Assembly (NCBI RefSeq): GCF_002900095.1
Contig: NZ_LLKN01000002.1
Location: 1,178,001 to 1,242,000 of the forward strand
DNA from: Salegentibacter mishustinae
GTDB lineage: Bacteria; Bacteroidota; Bacteroidia; Flavobacteriales; Flavobacteriaceae
Direction: 5' to 3'
Length of the DNA: 64,000 bases
The notes under the pieces were generated by a model. That model was not told where the DNA came from. It saw only the letters and a list, made by a program, of their open reading frames with translations, and did no database searches. Shown here piece after piece: positions 8,916 through 17,801 of the stretch. Within the stretch, counting starts at the first letter, position 1; each line of letters opens with the position of its first letter. The position numbers and the translations under genes were made by a program.

Positions 8916-11018
8916 CTATTTTTTACCGATTTTTCGCTTTAATAATTGCGCATTAATAGCTACTATAATCGTACTTAAACTCATAAATACCGCACCAACC
9001 GCAGGACCTAAAACAAAGCCTGAAGAATATAATACACCGGCTGCTAAAGGAATAGCCACGACATTATATCCTGTAGCCCACACAAGGTTCTGGATCATTT
9101 TATTGTAGGTAGCCTTGCCGAAAAGAATCAGGTTAGCAATATCTTGCGGATTGCTGTTTACCAAAATAATATCCGCGGTTTCAGCGGCCACGTCAGTACC
9201 TGAACCAACGGCAATACCAACATCAGCTTTTGCAAGTGCAGGCGCATCGTTTACACCATCGCCAGTCATAGCCACAAATTCTCCTTTGTTTTGTAACTTT
9301 TCTACAATTTCTACCTTTTGATGTGGCAGCACTTCAGCATAGTAACCATCCAAGCCAAGCTTATCACTTACAGCTTTGGCTGTTTTTTCGTTATCTCCTG
9401 TTGCCATCAAAACTTTAATGTTATTCTTTTTAAAGACTTTTATGGCTTCGGCAGATTCTGGTCGTATTTCATCGGCAAGAGCAATGTAACCAGCTAATTT
9501 TCCATCAATCAAGACAAAAACAACTGTTTCAGCGGCATCACTGTATGCGTCTTCGGGAATAGTGATTTTTTCATCCCTTAAAAAACCAGGACTAACCACT
9601 TTTACTTGCTTACCTTCTACATTGGCCTCAACGCCTTTACCTGTAATTGCATTAAAGTTTTCAGGCTTTGGGATGGTCATATTATCTTCTTTGACTTTTT
9701 TAATAATACCTACGGCGATAGGATGTTCCGAACTTTGTTCCAATGCACTCGAAAGCCTTAAAATTTCTTCAGATGAATAAGTTTCGCTAACAGACTCAAT
9801 TCGAGTAACGCCAAAATCGCCTTTGGTCAATGTTCCCGTTTTATCAAACAATAAAGCTGATATTTTTCGGGATTCTTCAAAAGCTGTCCTATTTCGAATT
9901 AATAACCCGTTTTGAGCTGAAACAGCAGTAGAAATAGCAACCACAAGTGGTATGGCAAGACCTAATGCGTGTGGACAAGCAATGACCATAACGGTAACCA
10001 TTCTTTCTAAAGCATAGACAAATGGAAAGCCTAAAATCAGCCATACCGCTAATGTTCCAAAACCAATACCTAATGCGATATAGGTAAGCCATTTTGCAGC
10101 TCTATCCGAGAGGTTTTGCATTTTTGATTTGGTTTTTTGCGCTTCTTCGACCATTTTGATGACCTTGTTGAGATAGCTATCTTTTCCAGTATGCTCAACC
10201 TTTACTTTTAAGGTACTGTTACCATTTACCGAACCACCAATAACCTTATCGTTTTCATCTTTTTTTACAGGTTTGGATTCGCCTGTAAGCATAGATTCAT
10301 TTAGGTAACTTGAACCGTCTACTATAATCCCATCAGCAGGAACTTTTTCACCTGGTTTAACCAAAATCACATCATCTTTTAACAAATCTTCCAACGGAAT
10401 ATCTTCTATGGTATCATCCTTTACCCTATGCGCTTCTGCGGGCATCATACTTACCAAAAGCTGTAAGGCCTTTGATGCTCCCAAGACGCTTTTCATCTCT
10501 ATCCAATGTCCTACCAACATAATAGCGATAAGGGTAGCCAGTTCCCAGAAAAAATCAACTCCTTCTAAGCCGAACACGGTTGCCGAACTATAAACGTAAG
10601 CCACGGTAATGGCCATAGAAATAAGGGTCATCATCCCTGGCGCACCTTTTTTGATTTCAGACCAGAATCCTTTTAAAAATGGCCAACCACCATAGAAATA
10701 TACGATTGTGGAAAGTGCAAAAAGGATATATGGATTTCCGGGAAGCAAAAACTCATATCCAAAAAAGTCCTGAATCATCGGCGAGAAGAACAGTATGGGA
10801 ATAGTAAGTACAAGGGTTACCCAAAACCGTTTTCTAAAATCGGCAATCATCATTTTATGATGGTCGTGCCCGTGTTCTCCGTGCCCTGGATTGTGGCCAG
10901 AATGGTCTCCACCTTTGTGGTTCATTTTAGAATGGTCTTCTTTTTTGTGTTTCATCTTCGAATGGTCCATTTTAGAATGGTCCATTTCATCGTGATTGTG
11001 GTGTTCGTGATTTTCCAT
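8916..11018 (-). CDS. copB: CopB-type (CPH) copper-exporting P1B ATPase
   Basis: 700 residues. The first 60 are extremely rich in His and Met-His (repeated DHSKM), replacing the CxxC HMA domain of CopA-type pumps. Motifs in order: TGES (about 245, actuator domain), CPH in VIACPHALGLAIP (about 349, the ion-path signature of the CopB/P1B-3 group), DKTGTLTKG (about 393, phosphorylated Asp) and TGDGVNDAPALAKADVGIAVG near 586 (hinge). It exports copper, Cu(I) or Cu(II), and perhaps Ag(I), from cytoplasm to periplasm using ATP. It lies between small metabolic genes and a TetA-like exporter rather than with the other copper genes 20 kb away, but in the same transcriptional direction as the upstream set. 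Confidence 0.92.
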   Translation of the reverse strand: MENHEHHNHDEMDHSKMDHSKMKHKKEDHSKMNHKGGDHSGHNPGHGEHGHDHHKMMIADFRKRFWVTLVLTIPILFFSPMIQDFFGYEFLLPGNPYILFALSTIVYFYGGWPFLKGFWSEIKKGAPGMMTLISMAITVAYVYSSATVFGLEGVDFFWELATLIAIMLVGHWIEMKSVLGASKALQLLVSMMPAEAHRVKDDTIEDIPLEDLLKDDVILVKPGEKVPADGIIVDGSSYLNESMLTGESKPVKKDENDKVIGGSVNGNSTLKVKVEHTGKDSYLNKVIKMVEEAQKTKSKMQNLSDRAAKWLTYIALGIGFGTLAVWLILGFPFVYALERMVTVMVIACPHALGLAIPLVVAISTAVSAQNGLLIRNRTAFEESRKISALLFDKTGTLTKGDFGVTRIESVSETYSSEEILRLSSALEQSSEHPIAVGIIKKVKEDNMTIPKPENFNAITGKGVEANVEGKQVKVVSPGFLRDEKITIPEDAYSDAAETVVFVLIDGKLAGYIALADEIRPESAEAIKVFKKNNIKVLMATGDNEKTAKAVSDKLGLDGYYAEVLPHQKVEIVEKLQNKGEFVAMTGDGVNDAPALAKADVGIAVGSGTDVAAETADIILVNSNPQDIANLILFGKATYNKMIQNLVWATGYNVVAIPLAAGVLYSSGFVLGPAVGAVFMSLSTIIVAINAQLLKRKIGKK

Positions 11019-11039
11019 AATTTTTGTTTTTGTTGATTT

Positions 11040-11333
11040 TTATCGTAATTTTTTTCTCATAGCTTCCGAAATGTTTTCGGCATAGACGCCATAGGCATCT
11101 ACTAAAAGACCTTTAAGCTCTTTTTTGGAAGATATTGCATATAAAATGCTGTTATCATCGGTACTGCTCATTCCTTCAAAGCGATATATTTTATCCACTT
11201 TAAAATCTTCTGGTCGAATCTCAATTTTCAGGGAAGCACATTCCAGACATTCAGGTTTTAAGTTGAAATCATAAGGGTATTCGTTTGTCTGCAAATCGTT
11301 AATAGCTTCTGAAAGGGTGTTATAATTTTTCAT
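11040..11333 (-). CDS. Small protein of the family annotated 'phosphoribosylpyrophosphate synthetase' in flavobacteria
   Basis: 97 residues, soluble, beginning MKNYNTLSEAINDLQTNEY. It contains LKPECLECASL with two cysteines (about 28-31) and a central DEFYRFEGM-like stretch. It has no PRPP-synthetase domain. I recall this family carrying that name in flavobacterial genomes, probably from neighbourhood rather than activity. Here it does lie two genes from a real PRPP synthetase, which supports a shared job, perhaps regulatory. It is 21 bp from the copB start and 6 bp after the stop of the upstream gene, so it is in the operon. Function unknown. Confidence 0.7.
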   Translation of the reverse strand: MKNYNTLSEAINDLQTNEYPYDFNLKPECLECASLKIEIRPEDFKVDKIYRFEGMSSTDDNSILYAISSKKELKGLLVDAYGVYAENISEAMRKKLR

Positions 11334-11339
11334 TTATTT

Positions 11340-11984
11340 TTATTTATAAGTCATTGTAAAATAACTGTTGTCTTCTTCGGTAAATTTTTGAAAGGTCAAT
11401 AGACCTTGTGCATTTAATTTCTCGTTAACAGTATAATTGAGTTGCTTAATGCGAATTCCCAAGGCATAGGCCTTAATGTTAATTTTTGAATTAATATTAT
11501 TTTCGCTATTATTAAATTTTCGGTCGTAAATTTTTATGGTACTTTTTGAGCCAAAAAAATTCAACAAGCCCGAATCAAAACTCATTTCCAATTCTATATC
11601 TTCAAGGTTGTCCAAATCGTAGAGCTCTTTAAATTTTTTAGAGGTGGTATTAATTTCGGTCTCCTTTGATTTTGGGTTTGAAAACGGAAAAGCCATTACC
11701 ATTACACTTGCCTCATCAGGCTTACAGCGATAGGTTGTGGTGTATTTATCGGTCGATTTTTTGTCTTTATCAAACAATTCCGTAACTACCTCAATTTCAT
11801 AGTATCCATTTTTCTTTATTGTTTCACTGGCTTTGAAAGTTTGTTTATTTAAAAAAGAACCATTTTCATCAAAGTTTTCCCGAATAACAACTCTGCCTGA
11901 AATCTGCCCAATGAGCATTTCAGTTTGTCCAGTCATTGTGATGCTGAATAAAGTGATTAGTACTATAAAGCCTTGTTTTCTCAT
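11340..11984 (-). CDS. Secreted protein of unknown function (possibly DUF3108/TapB-like)
   Basis: 214 residues with a signal peptide (MRKQGFIVLITLFSITMTGQ, cut after TGQ). The rest is beta-rich: strands such as YYEIEVVTELFD, CKPDEASVMVMAFPF and IKIYDRKF, ending NSYFTMTYK. One cysteine. The pattern resembles exported DUF3108/TapB-like proteins, but I cannot assert membership. The first codons overlap the stop of the PRPP synthetase gene by four bases (ATGA), implying translational coupling of a periplasmic protein with a nucleotide enzyme, which is odd. Confidence 0.6.
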   Translation of the reverse strand: MRKQGFIVLITLFSITMTGQTEMLIGQISGRVVIRENFDENGSFLNKQTFKASETIKKNGYYEIEVVTELFDKDKKSTDKYTTTYRCKPDEASVMVMAFPFSNPKSKETEINTTSKKFKELYDLDNLEDIELEMSFDSGLLNFFGSKSTIKIYDRKFNNSENNINSKINIKAYALGIRIKQLNYTVNEKLNAQGLLTFQKFTEEDNSYFTMTYK

Positions 11985-12874
11985 ATATGGTGCATTAATT
12001 TTTTTACCTCTTTTGCCATAATATCACTTAAATCTATTCCATTTGAAGAGTGTGGGATGGTATTACAAGTCACTATTTTTTCTACTCCGGAATCCAATAA
12101 ATCTTGATAGGCGTTTCCTGAAAAAACGGCGTGAATGCCTACACAAATAGGTGGTTTCATTCCTGCTTTTTTAAGATGTTGTACGGTTTCAATCATTGTT
12201 CGGGCTGTGGAAATAATATCATCTACCAAAATGGGTGTAGCATCTTTATATATATCCACATCGGGAACAGAGACTTCTACATCACGGTCACCGTGACGCA
12301 CCTTTTGTAATACCGTAAATGGTGCTCCTGCATTTTTGGCGACTTCTGATACCCATTGTTCACTTTCAGAATCAGGTCCGATAAGTACCGGGTTTTCAAT
12401 GTTTTCTTTTATCCATTCTGAAATGGCATCGGCAGCGTGAATCACTTTATTTGGAATTTGATATACTTCTCCCAACGAACTAATTCTGTGCAAGTGAGGG
12501 TCAACCGTGGTAATGCTATCGGCAAAACCTGATATCAATTTTCCGAAGAAACCAGAAGTCACTCCTTCACCTTCATTAAATACTTTGTCCTGCCGCATAT
12601 ACGCCAAATAGGGTGCTACCAAACAGGTACACATTGCCCCCAATGATTTGGCTGTGTGACTTAAAAAATAAAGCGGCAACAGTTTTTCGTCCGGTTCGTG
12701 TAAGGTGCATACCAGTACCACACATTTATCTTTAACATCAGATAATATACGTGTGTACGATTCCCCATCAGGAAAATTACGCAAAGTGGCTTTGCCCACT
12801 TCAGCATCCATTTTTGTAGCCATAAGTTCTGTGAGTTCTTCATTTCCGGGAAGACTGAATAATATTGTTTTCAT
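11981..12874 (-). CDS. prs: Ribose-phosphate pyrophosphokinase (PRPP synthetase), short archaeal-like form
   Basis: 297 residues, against about 310-320 for housekeeping bacterial enzymes. Motifs: RNFPDGESYTRI (about 33), LAYMRQDK (about 98), TVDPHLHRI (about 130; bacterial enzymes usually read VDLHA here) and the PRPP loop PILVDDIISTARTM (about 218). It makes PRPP from ribose-5-phosphate and ATP in the cytoplasm; the reverse reaction, making ATP from AMP and PRPP, is possible in principle. It lies 6 bp downstream of an AMP-phosphorylase-type gene, suggesting shared ribose-phosphate metabolism. It is probably a second, accessory copy, since a housekeeping prs is expected elsewhere in the genome. 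Confidence 0.88.
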   Translation of the reverse strand: MKTILFSLPGNEELTELMATKMDAEVGKATLRNFPDGESYTRILSDVKDKCVVLVCTLHEPDEKLLPLYFLSHTAKSLGAMCTCLVAPYLAYMRQDKVFNEGEGVTSGFFGKLISGFADSITTVDPHLHRISSLGEVYQIPNKVIHAADAISEWIKENIENPVLIGPDSESEQWVSEVAKNAGAPFTVLQKVRHGDRDVEVSVPDVDIYKDATPILVDDIISTARTMIETVQHLKKAGMKPPICVGIHAVFSGNAYQDLLDSGVEKIVTCNTIPHSSNGIDLSDIMAKEVKKLMHHI

Positions 12875-12880
12875 AGTTTT

Positions 12881-14383
12881 TTAAATTATAGTTATGATGT
12901 CGTTATGGTTGTTTTCATATTCCAAGGCATAATTAAGTTCACCTTTGGATTCAGCATATATGGTATAAAGCAGTTGGTTCTCTTCGATTTGTTCTCCCAA
13001 ATGCACATTTAGAAGAATCCCTGCCGATTTAGATTGTGGTGCTCCAGAAAGCTTGGCCAGTTTTGCAATTTTACGGTTATCAATTCGTTGCAAAACGCCT
13101 GACTTTTCAGCTTTAATTTCAATTTTATAAGGTGCTAAAACTGGTTTTGAAAATTGACCTTGCGCCTTACAAATGGCTACGAATTTTTCATATGCTTTTC
13201 CAGATTTGAGAATTTTATGTGCGGTTTCCTGTCCCTTTCCTTTTTCTACTTTTCCAGAAAGTTCTAATAGTTCAGTAGCTAAAAGCAATGCTCTTTCTGT
13301 TAAGTCTTTAGGTGCATCTTCCTCATTTTTCAAAACTTTTAATATATCTATGGCTTCTAAAGTTGGACCGATACCTCTTCCAACAGGCTGCGTGCCATCC
13401 GTAACTACAACTTTTACATTCAACCCAACAGCAGTTCCAACGGTTTCCATATGATTTTTTAGTTTTTCTGCCATTTCGGTACTGCGAACCTTGGCGGTTT
13501 CTCCCACGGGAATATCAATGACCACGTGAGTAGAACCAGCTGCTGCCTTTTTAGAGAGTACTGAAGCGATGAGCTGACCTTCGCTATCAATATCCAAGGC
13601 TTTTTCAATTTTAATGAGCACATCATCGGCAGGACTTAACTGCGCTGTACCGCCCCAAACAAAACATCCGCCTTCTTTTTCTACTACGGTCTTTATTTCC
13701 TCGGAAGAGAGCGTAACATTGGTCAGTACTTCCATTGTATCTGCTGTGCCTGCTGGCGAAGTGATTGCCCGTGAGGATGTTTTTGGCATAGTAAGCCCAT
13801 ACGCGGCAACAATGGCAACTACCAATGGTGTTGTCCTATTGCCAGGCAATCCGCCAATACAATGTTTGTCGACCACGATATCCTTGTTCCAGTTCAGTTG
13901 CTTTCCGGAAGCAATCATTGCTTTCGTTAGGTCGGATATTTCATCAATATCCATTCGGTCGCCAGCACAGGCAGTAATAAATGCCGAAAGGTGGATGTTG
14001 GAATAATCGCCTTCCACGATATCGGTTATGATGTTGTTATAGGCCTTATAATCCAGTTTTTTGTTATAGATTTTTGCCCTGACGTGGCTTAAGGATTCAA
14101 TAGGCTCTAAATGGGAAACATATAATGTATCGTTTGGGGAAACATTGAGTTTTTTCGCAGCAGCATCTGATAGTCCGATTTCATTAGGCAACAGAATATC
14201 AGAATTCAGGACATTAAGACTTGCTACGATTGATGTATTTGCATTGGATATTCTTATTCGGGTAAGTGCCTCAAACCCTTCTGAAATACAGACGTGGCAA
14301 TCTTCGCGCATATACACTACATTTTCGTTTTGGGTATAGATTCCGAGATGTTTATATTTTAATATGTTTGAGTGTGTGTCCAT
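12881..14383 (-). CDS. AMP phosphorylase / thymidine phosphorylase family protein
   Basis: 500 residues. It has the extra N-terminal domain (about 1-85) of the archaeal-type AMP phosphorylase branch; standard bacterial DeoA is about 440 residues and lacks it. The phosphate/nucleoside signature reads DKHCIGGLPGNRTT (about 172), followed by SRAITSPAGTADTMEVL (about 200). Family chemistry is phosphorolysis of a nucleoside or NMP: with AMP, adenine plus ribose-1,5-bisphosphate. The archaeal partners, R15P isomerase and form III RuBisCO, are not in this window. Neighbours are PRPP synthetase (6 bp downstream) and a beta-CASP RNase (28 bp upstream). Substrate assignment is by subfamily resemblance only. 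Confidence 0.8.
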   Translation of the reverse strand: MDTHSNILKYKHLGIYTQNENVVYMREDCHVCISEGFEALTRIRISNANTSIVASLNVLNSDILLPNEIGLSDAAAKKLNVSPNDTLYVSHLEPIESLSHVRAKIYNKKLDYKAYNNIITDIVEGDYSNIHLSAFITACAGDRMDIDEISDLTKAMIASGKQLNWNKDIVVDKHCIGGLPGNRTTPLVVAIVAAYGLTMPKTSSRAITSPAGTADTMEVLTNVTLSSEEIKTVVEKEGGCFVWGGTAQLSPADDVLIKIEKALDIDSEGQLIASVLSKKAAAGSTHVVIDIPVGETAKVRSTEMAEKLKNHMETVGTAVGLNVKVVVTDGTQPVGRGIGPTLEAIDILKVLKNEEDAPKDLTERALLLATELLELSGKVEKGKGQETAHKILKSGKAYEKFVAICKAQGQFSKPVLAPYKIEIKAEKSGVLQRIDNRKIAKLAKLSGAPQSKSAGILLNVHLGEQIEENQLLYTIYAESKGELNYALEYENNHNDIITII

Positions 14384-14411
14384 ATTTTATTGGTTGTTGT
14401 GATTTTTCGAT

Positions 14412-15788
14412 TTATTCTATTTCTTCGATGGTGTATAATTGCGGAATTTCTGCATCCCACCCATAGGTTTCCTTGATGCCTTTTTGCAATGCTTCTGCAC
14501 TCTCTTTTTCACCGTGTACAATGAAAATACGTTCGGGTTTGTTTTTTATCTTATCCATCCAGTCCATAAGTTCTGCGTGGTCTGCGTGTGCCGAAAGCCC
14601 TTCAATTTCTGCAACTTCCATATCAAAGGGCACCCATTTTCCATAGACTTTTAGTTCCTTATCGCCTTCCAATAATTTTCTGCCTCGCGTACCTTCAGCT
14701 TGATAACCCACAAAAAGCAAGGTGTTGTTGGGGTTTTGTGCCTGTGTTTCAAGGTAGTTTAGCATTCTTCCGCCTGTGAGCATTCCGCTTCCTGCAATCA
14801 CGATTTTCGGTTTATTATCTGTTCGTAATTCCATTGTTTCCCGATAACTGCTTACGACCGTAAAGTGCGAGCACATTTCGTCACATTCGTTATCTTCCAA
14901 CCTGTGCCAATCTCTTGTGCGATGAAACAATTCTAATACACTTGCTCCCATTGGGCTATCCATTATCATTTGTATTTTTGGTATTTTCTTCTCTTTCAAT
15001 AATTTCCAAAAAATCAGCATCATCAATTGGGCACGTTCTACTGAAAAACTTGGAACAAATAGGCTGCCACCTCTGTTGATGGTGTCATTGACCAATTTTT
15101 CTATCTGTGGAAGTGCTTCTACTTCATCAGGATGAAATCTTCCTCCGTAGGTGGATTCAATAAATAATACATCTGCCTTTTTTGGCTTTAATGGCGGAAA
15201 CAGTAATAAATCGTTTGTTCTGCCTATATCGCCAGAAAACACAAAACGTTTCCTGTGTACATCCAACTCAATGTAAGTTGCTCCCAGAATGTGTCCATTA
15301 TATTGAAATCGAGCCCTTATGCCATCAAACAATGGAATCCATTGTGATTGCGGAATTCCTTTAAAATGAGGGATAGTTTTTTCTACATCATTTAAATCGT
15401 AAAGTGGTTCAGCAGGATTATGTTTGGAATAGCCTTCTTTATTGGCACGTTCTGCTTCTTGTTCCTGAATTTTTGCACTATCATTCAAAATGATTTTTGC
15501 AATGTCCAAGGTGGGATTGGTACCATAGATGGGCCCTTTGAAACCTTGCTTTACCAATCTCGGCAGATAACCTGTGTGGTCCATATGGCCGTGGGTGAGC
15601 AAAACAGCATCAATATCACCTACATTAACAGGTGGGTACTCCCAGTTTTTAAGGCGTAATTCCTTTAACCCTTGGAAGAGGCCACAGTCTATAAGTATCT
15701 TTCTATCTCCTGTATCCACCAAATATTTTGAGCCAGTCACGGTGCCTGCCGCTCCCAAAAAGTGGATGTTTATTTTTTTGTTTTTCAT
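14412..15788 (-). CDS. MBL-fold beta-CASP RNase-like protein
   Basis: 458 residues. Metallo-beta-lactamase motifs: THGHMDHTGYLPR (about 65, zinc ligands), SGDIGRTND (about 188), then the beta-CASP region with IVIAGSGMLTGGRM (about 330), SAHADHAELMDWM (about 404) and IVHGEKESA (about 427). This is the family of RNA-processing nucleases related to CPSF73/Ysh1 and of exported 'exonuclease' homologues in bacteria. No signal peptide, so cytoplasmic. It would cut or trim RNA; next to an AMP phosphorylase it could supply nucleotides for salvage (inference). Confidence 0.88.
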   Translation of the reverse strand: MKNKKINIHFLGAAGTVTGSKYLVDTGDRKILIDCGLFQGLKELRLKNWEYPPVNVGDIDAVLLTHGHMDHTGYLPRLVKQGFKGPIYGTNPTLDIAKIILNDSAKIQEQEAERANKEGYSKHNPAEPLYDLNDVEKTIPHFKGIPQSQWIPLFDGIRARFQYNGHILGATYIELDVHRKRFVFSGDIGRTNDLLLFPPLKPKKADVLFIESTYGGRFHPDEVEALPQIEKLVNDTINRGGSLFVPSFSVERAQLMMLIFWKLLKEKKIPKIQMIMDSPMGASVLELFHRTRDWHRLEDNECDEMCSHFTVVSSYRETMELRTDNKPKIVIAGSGMLTGGRMLNYLETQAQNPNNTLLFVGYQAEGTRGRKLLEGDKELKVYGKWVPFDMEVAEIEGLSAHADHAELMDWMDKIKNKPERIFIVHGEKESAEALQKGIKETYGWDAEIPQLYTIEEIE

Positions 15789-15803
15789 CGTTATAGTATT
15801 TAT

Positions 15804-16058
15804 TTAGAGTCCACCACAGCAGGAAGGTGTATTTCCTTTATCTTGTTTTGATTTGCTCAATTCCACTATTTCTTTATATAGATTACGAGAATCCTCTTTA
15901 ATAAAAAGAGCCAATTTCTTTACTGATTTAGGTTCAAAGTGAACCATTTCCAATAATATCTCAAGGGCTTCTTCAAGTAGTTTTGAGTCATCTTCCAATG
16001 CCTGGTAAAATGGTTCTAAATCTATGTTGCCCTGTTTTTGCAATTCTTCAGTTTTCAT
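15804..16058 (-). CDS. Small Cys-tailed protein of unknown function
   Basis: 84 residues, mostly helical and acidic (QALEDDSKLLEEALEILLEM), with a Lys-rich middle and a C-terminal SCCGGL tail that could bind a metal or form a disulfide. I recognise no family. It is 15 bp upstream of the beta-CASP RNase gene and 41 bp downstream of the ATP-cone protein gene, inside the operon. Confidence 0.6.
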   Translation of the reverse strand: MKTEELQKQGNIDLEPFYQALEDDSKLLEEALEILLEMVHFEPKSVKKLALFIKEDSRNLYKEIVELSKSKQDKGNTPSCCGGL

Positions 16059-16099
16059 TTGTATTATTTTTAAAAATTAGTAATTATTCATTATTTGAA

Positions 16100-16942
16100 T
16101 TAATGGGATCTACATAATTCTCTTGAATCTTCGAGTATCTTATTTTGCCTTAGCTTACTGATACCCATTTGTTCCAAAAAGTCTGGATTTTCGTGTAGCT
16201 CCTTGCAGAGTATGATGCCTTGATCCAATAATTTTGTTTTTTCAGCTTTGGTAAGTGTTGTTAAAGCGGTTAAGGGATGTAGCCCCGATTTATCTATTCT
16301 GTCCTTGAGACCATTTCCTCTTGGATAATCCCAACTGGTCATAAGCATTCCAACACATTTCCCGTACTGAATGGCATCGGTTGTGAAACGCGTATTGGTG
16401 TAAACCCCGCCTTTATGAAGTTTAGCCTCGTGACCTTTTTGGTGTTTCCATTGCTTTTCCACGTCCAAAAACCGTGAATGGATATATAATGGGATTTTTA
16501 CATTGCAAAACCTGCCTTGGTCACTATGGTATTTACATTCAATCATATAATGTTTATTTCCTTTTTGCGCTATCACATCCACTTCGTGCTGAACGCAATT
16601 GCCTTGAACTATGACACCAACCTGTGTTGAAAATCCTTCGTGTGCCAATAGTTTGCCTACTAACTTTTCAAATGGAAAACCGGTTGGACCTAGTTCCATT
16701 AAAGCTTTTTTGAGCTTGTACTTTGAAGCACTTACTCTCGACTTACCTTTTAGCATTTTAAATGCCATTTGATAGATTTTTTTGGTTGTCATTCCTTCTT
16801 CAATCTGCTCTTGCACCTTCCGGGCTATATCCTGAATAATATCCTCATCTGCACGTGAGCGACGTAGGGAGTTGATGAGTTTGTTTATATCAAAAGCTTC
16901 GTACTCGCCGGAATTTTTTTTTATTAAGAGTGGTTTATTCAT
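16100..16942 (-). CDS. ATP-cone domain fused to an Mrr-like PD-(D/E)xK nuclease domain
   Basis: 280 residues. The N-terminal 90 resemble an ATP-cone, the nucleotide-sensing domain of ribonucleotide reductases and NrdR (LIKKNSGEYEAFDINKLINSL near the start). The middle has a nuclease core of the Mrr/restriction type: EVDVIAQKG (about 117) and IECKYH (about 133), giving the acidic and E-x-K residues. The C-terminal 70 residues are helical. The layout suggests a nuclease switched by ATP or dATP. It overlaps no neighbour but starts 2 bp after the Usp gene. It has no methylase partner, so a classic restriction role is unlikely. Confidence 0.75.
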   Translation of the reverse strand: MNKPLLIKKNSGEYEAFDINKLINSLRRSRADEDIIQDIARKVQEQIEEGMTTKKIYQMAFKMLKGKSRVSASKYKLKKALMELGPTGFPFEKLVGKLLAHEGFSTQVGVIVQGNCVQHEVDVIAQKGNKHYMIECKYHSDQGRFCNVKIPLYIHSRFLDVEKQWKHQKGHEAKLHKGGVYTNTRFTTDAIQYGKCVGMLMTSWDYPRGNGLKDRIDKSGLHPLTALTTLTKAEKTKLLDQGIILCKELHENPDFLEQMGISKLRQNKILEDSRELCRSH

Positions 16943-16944
16943 CG

Positions 16945-17775
16945 TTATACCTTAATAGTCATTACCGGCAGGTCAAATTTTTGTACAACGCCCTCTGCGA
17001 CACTTTTGGAAAAAAGGCTTAGGAAACCGGTTTTTCCATGCGTACTCATCACGATAATATCCACCGGGTTGTGTTTTGTAAAATGACTGACCCCTTCGGT
17101 CACCGACGGGCCATTGTACACGTGGGTTTTTGCCTGTTCCAGTTCAGGGAAACCTTTTAAAAAATCTTTTATTGGGGCCCGACCATCGTTAATACTATTA
17201 AAGTCAGTCTCGGTATTGATACGGAGCAGGTTTAGCTTTGCATCCAGTTTTTGGACCAGTGGGATTACTTCCTTAAAAGCCCTGCTCACATCTTCTTGAA
17301 AATCGGAAACAAAAAGGATATTTTGCCAAGGAAAATTTGCTTCGGTTTCCTTGGCCACGATTACGGGTACGTCGGCATTTCTGACGATTTGGTCGGTATA
17401 GCTGCCCATAAGTTCTCCCAAAAAGCCTTTTTTTCCACTACTACCTGTCACGATAAAATCATGTTCAAAATGTCCCGAGTGGTGGAGGATGTTTTTCTGA
17501 CCAGGGTTGTAATCTATAAAAGTCCTGCATTTTAGGCCTTTTTTCTCGGCAGTCCGTTCCAGTTCCCTTAATTCCGTTTTTGCCTCGCCTATTCTTCCCA
17601 AAACTTCGGGATATCTTTTTTCTTTGGTTTTATCCAGATCTACCCAGTCCATCGGGGTTTGGATCATATGCAGGAAGTGGATCTCTGCTTTAAAGGTCTG
17701 GGCAAGTTTTATTCCTAGTTGTGCAGCCTGCTGGCTGCTTTTGGAAAAATTTGTAGGTACGAGTATGTTTTTCAT
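16945..17775 (-). CDS. Universal stress protein, tandem UspA domains
   Basis: 276 residues forming two UspA folds. The first starts ILVPTNFSKSSQQAAQLGIK and has GSSGKKGFLGELMGS (about 116); the second starts ILFVSDF (about 153) and ends with STHGKTGFLSLFSKS, matching the G-x2-G-x9-G(S/T) ATP-binding motif. Proteins like this are induced in starvation, low oxygen or stationary phase and bind ATP or AMP. It stands between an SDR gene and the ATP-cone nuclease gene and gives the cluster a stress flavour together with a second Usp at the operon front. Confidence 0.88.
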   Translation of the reverse strand: MKNILVPTNFSKSSQQAAQLGIKLAQTFKAEIHFLHMIQTPMDWVDLDKTKEKRYPEVLGRIGEAKTELRELERTAEKKGLKCRTFIDYNPGQKNILHHSGHFEHDFIVTGSSGKKGFLGELMGSYTDQIVRNADVPVIVAKETEANFPWQNILFVSDFQEDVSRAFKEVIPLVQKLDAKLNLLRINTETDFNSINDGRAPIKDFLKGFPELEQAKTHVYNGPSVTEGVSHFTKHNPVDIIVMSTHGKTGFLSLFSKSVAEGVVQKFDLPVMTIKV

Positions 17776-17801
17776 AATTTATTGTTTTTTAAATTTGTCT
17801 T

